DNA from: Prolixibacteraceae bacterium
GTDB lineage: Bacteria > Bacteroidota > Bacteroidia > Bacteroidales > Prolixibacteraceae
Length of the DNA: 7,510 nucleotides
Direction of reading: 5' to 3'
Assembly (NCBI GenBank): GCA_007116765.1
Contig: SKHV01000002.1
Coordinates: 1-7,510 of the forward strand
A program made the position numbers and the translations under genes. Each line of letters opens with the position of its first letter. Positions within the stretch are counted from its first letter, which is position 1. Of this stretch, positions 6,204 to 7,510 are shown piece after piece. The notes below the pieces were generated by a model. The model searched no databases, was not told where the DNA came from, and worked only from the letters and a program-made list of their open reading frames with translations.

Positions 6204-7391
6204 ATGTGGTTAGCAATAAAATTGGCATATCGTAACCTGATTGGTGCAGGTTTGCGTATCTGGCTCAACGTACTGGTGCTTTCATTTTCGTTTGTGGTTA
6301 TTATTTGGATGAAAGGCATCATGGTGGGGTGGGATTATCAGGCTAAAACCGATATGACCGACTGGCAGATTGGTTCCGGACAGTTTTGGCACGAGAACTA
6401 CGACCCGTACGACCCGTTTACATTGGACGAAAGTTATACCCAAATTCCGGAAGCTTTTCGGGGACCCATGAAAAAGGGAGAAATCACCCCGATGCTCATT
6501 GTGCAGGGAACTGTTTATCCGCACGGACGCATGCAGTCGGTCATGGTGAAAGGCATTGAAGCTGGACAAAATGTGCTGAAAATACCTTCGCAAAAACTCG
6601 ATACAATTGTTGATGCGGTTCCGGCAGTAATTGGTCAATTAATGGCCCGTAATATGAAATTAGGGCTTGGCGACCGCGTAATCCTGCGTTGGCGCGATGC
6701 CCGTGGTGTTTTCGATGCTACCGATATTGAAATTGTGGAAATATTCTCATCAAATGTTCCGGCCATCGAAACCGGACAAGTTTATGTGCCGCTACTGAAA
6801 TTGCAGCAAATGACCTTGCTCGAAGATAAAGCCACCATATTTACCTTTAACGAATCGTTTGCTTCAAAAGCGGGGCAATACGCGAACATCGACAATTTTG
6901 TGCTGAAAGAGAAAAGCGAACTTACCAAGTCGGTCGATGATATGATTGAAACCAAAACAGTGGGGCAGTCGGTGTTTTATTTTATACTGATTTTACTCGC
7001 GATGCTGGCTATTTTTGATACGCAGGTGCTTTCAATTTTCAGGCGGCAAAAAGAAATTGGCACTTACATTGCCCTGGGTTATACACGCAGTCAGGTGGTT
7101 GGTTTGTTCACGGTTGAAGGAGCCATGCACTCCGTTCTGGCTGCATTGGTTGCCGCGGCTTACGGTTTGCCCTTCCTGGCCTGGCAGGCAAAGGTGGGCT
7201 GGACCATGCCGATGGATGTAAGTGAATTTGGTATGGCCATAGCCCAAACTTTATATCCGGTTTACAGTGTTGGCCTGGTAGTGTCAACAACACTGATAAT
7301 CGTTGTTGTAACAACCATTGTGAGTTACTGGCCATCTCGAAAAATTGCAAAAATGAATCCAACTGAAGCTTTAAGGGGGAAGGTGCAGTAG
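6204..7391 (+). CDS. ABC transporter permease, FtsX/LolC/MacB-type
   Basis: A 395-residue inner-membrane permease. Seen: a short cytoplasmic N-terminus (LAIKLAYRNL), a first membrane segment at about 19-36, a large periplasmic domain (about 40-250, the MacB-type periplasmic core region), then three membrane segments near 257-276, 302-326 and 351-376. Between the second and third is the conserved cytoplasmic RRQKEIGTYIALGYTRSQV (280-298), which contacts the ATPase in this family, and the end SRKIAKMNPTEALRGK (378-393) is the standard FtsX-domain tail. Four membrane segments fit LolC/LolE and MacB-type transporters, which act mechanically on periplasmic or membrane-embedded substrates rather than forming a channel. 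Together with the preceding ATPase it would form the exporter core. A second permease may lie beyond the window, as related modules often have two; alternatively it works as a homodimer. The substrate is unknown. Confidence 0.93.
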   Translation: MWLAIKLAYRNLIGAGLRIWLNVLVLSFSFVVIIWMKGIMVGWDYQAKTDMTDWQIGSGQFWHENYDPYDPFTLDESYTQIPEAFRGPMKKGEITPMLIVQGTVYPHGRMQSVMVKGIEAGQNVLKIPSQKLDTIVDAVPAVIGQLMARNMKLGLGDRVILRWRDARGVFDATDIEIVEIFSSNVPAIETGQVYVPLLKLQQMTLLEDKATIFTFNESFASKAGQYANIDNFVLKEKSELTKSVDDMIETKTVGQSVFYFILILLAMLAIFDTQVLSIFRRQKEIGTYIALGYTRSQVVGLFTVEGAMHSVLAALVAAAYGLPFLAWQAKVGWTMPMDVSEFGMAIAQTLYPVYSVGLVVSTTLIIVVVTTIVSYWPSRKIAKMNPTEALRGKVQ

Positions 7392-7392
7392 G

Positions 7393-7510
7393 AGTGCCTG
7401 AAGTGTCTATAGTTCATAGAGTGCCTAGAGTTAGTGCTAGAGTGCCTAAAGTTTCTAAAGTTCATAAAGTACTTAGAGTGCCTAAAGTTTCTAAAGTTCA
7501 TAAAGTGCCT
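7393..7510. repeat. Degenerate 9-bp tandem repeat array with higher-order 36-bp period (continues past window)
   Basis: Starting one base after the permease stop, the sequence is a run of 9-bp units beginning with agt: agtgcctga, agtgtctat, agttcatag, agtgcctag, one 12-bp unit (7429-7440), then agtgcctaa, agtttctaa, agttcataa, agtacttag, agtgcctaa, agtttctaa, agttcataa and a partial agtgcct at the edge. The order A-B-C (agtgcct, agt-tct, agttcat) repeats, and 7438-7470 is identical to 7474-7506, giving a 36-bp higher period. There are no unique spacers, so it is not CRISPR. It lies outside any convincing gene. Confidence 0.9.

Noticed and set aside
7393..7510. CRISPR array
   Set aside because: Units are 9 bp, contiguous and without unique spacers, and no cas gene is visible.
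7394..7510. Coding repeat (Val-Pro-Lys, Val-Ser-Lys, Val-His-Lys) beginning with GTG after the permease
   Set aside because: The frame is open only because the unit length is a multiple of three and the stop-containing frame is avoided; the reverse strand is open as well, there is no ATG, and the gene could not be followed past the window.

Overview
The window looks like a chromosomal segment from a member of the Bacteroidota, possibly an environmental lineage of the Marinilabiliales/Prolixibacteraceae kind; the finer placement is a guess. The evidence is two promoter-like sequences carrying the Bacteroidota -7 box TAnnTTTG, an absence of Shine-Dalgarno sequences before the genes, a signal peptide ending in Ala-Gln, and two AAA/DUF4143 ATPases of a kind abundant in that phylum.

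Layout. (1) Positions 2-910, plus strand: the C-terminal half of a class II terpene cyclase (squalene-hopene-cyclase-like), running off the left edge. (2) Positions 922-3398, minus strand: two non-identical ATPases of the AAA_14/DUF4143 type, one behind the other and convergent with the cyclase gene. This block is visibly more AT-rich than its flanks. Each ATPase gene has repeats in its upstream region: an inverted repeat around the predicted promoter of the first, and two exact 20-bp direct repeats 32 bp apart before the second. (3) Positions 3399-3672: a divergent AT-rich intergenic region with a near-consensus promoter for the plus-strand genes. (4) Positions 3673-7391, plus strand: a probable operon of a TetR-type regulator, an outer-membrane beta-barrel protein, a LolD/MacB-type ABC ATPase and an FtsX/LolC-type permease.

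The operon genes probably work together: the TetR protein would sense a ligand and control an envelope transport module in which the ATPase and permease drive movement of a lipid, lipoprotein or hydrophobic compound and the barrel protein acts in the outer membrane. The substrate cannot be read from the sequence. The operon is probably incomplete at the right edge, since such modules often carry a second permease or a LolA-like protein.

The most unusual material is non-coding. Between the barrel gene and the ABC ATPase gene lie nine consecutive 10-bp units that switch from purine-rich to pyrimidine-rich halfway, so the transcript can fold into a hairpin of about 80 nt. Directly after the permease stop codon there is a degenerate 9-bp tandem array with a higher-order 36-bp period that continues past the window. 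Neither is a CRISPR array. I see no tRNA, rRNA, insertion sequence or CRISPR.
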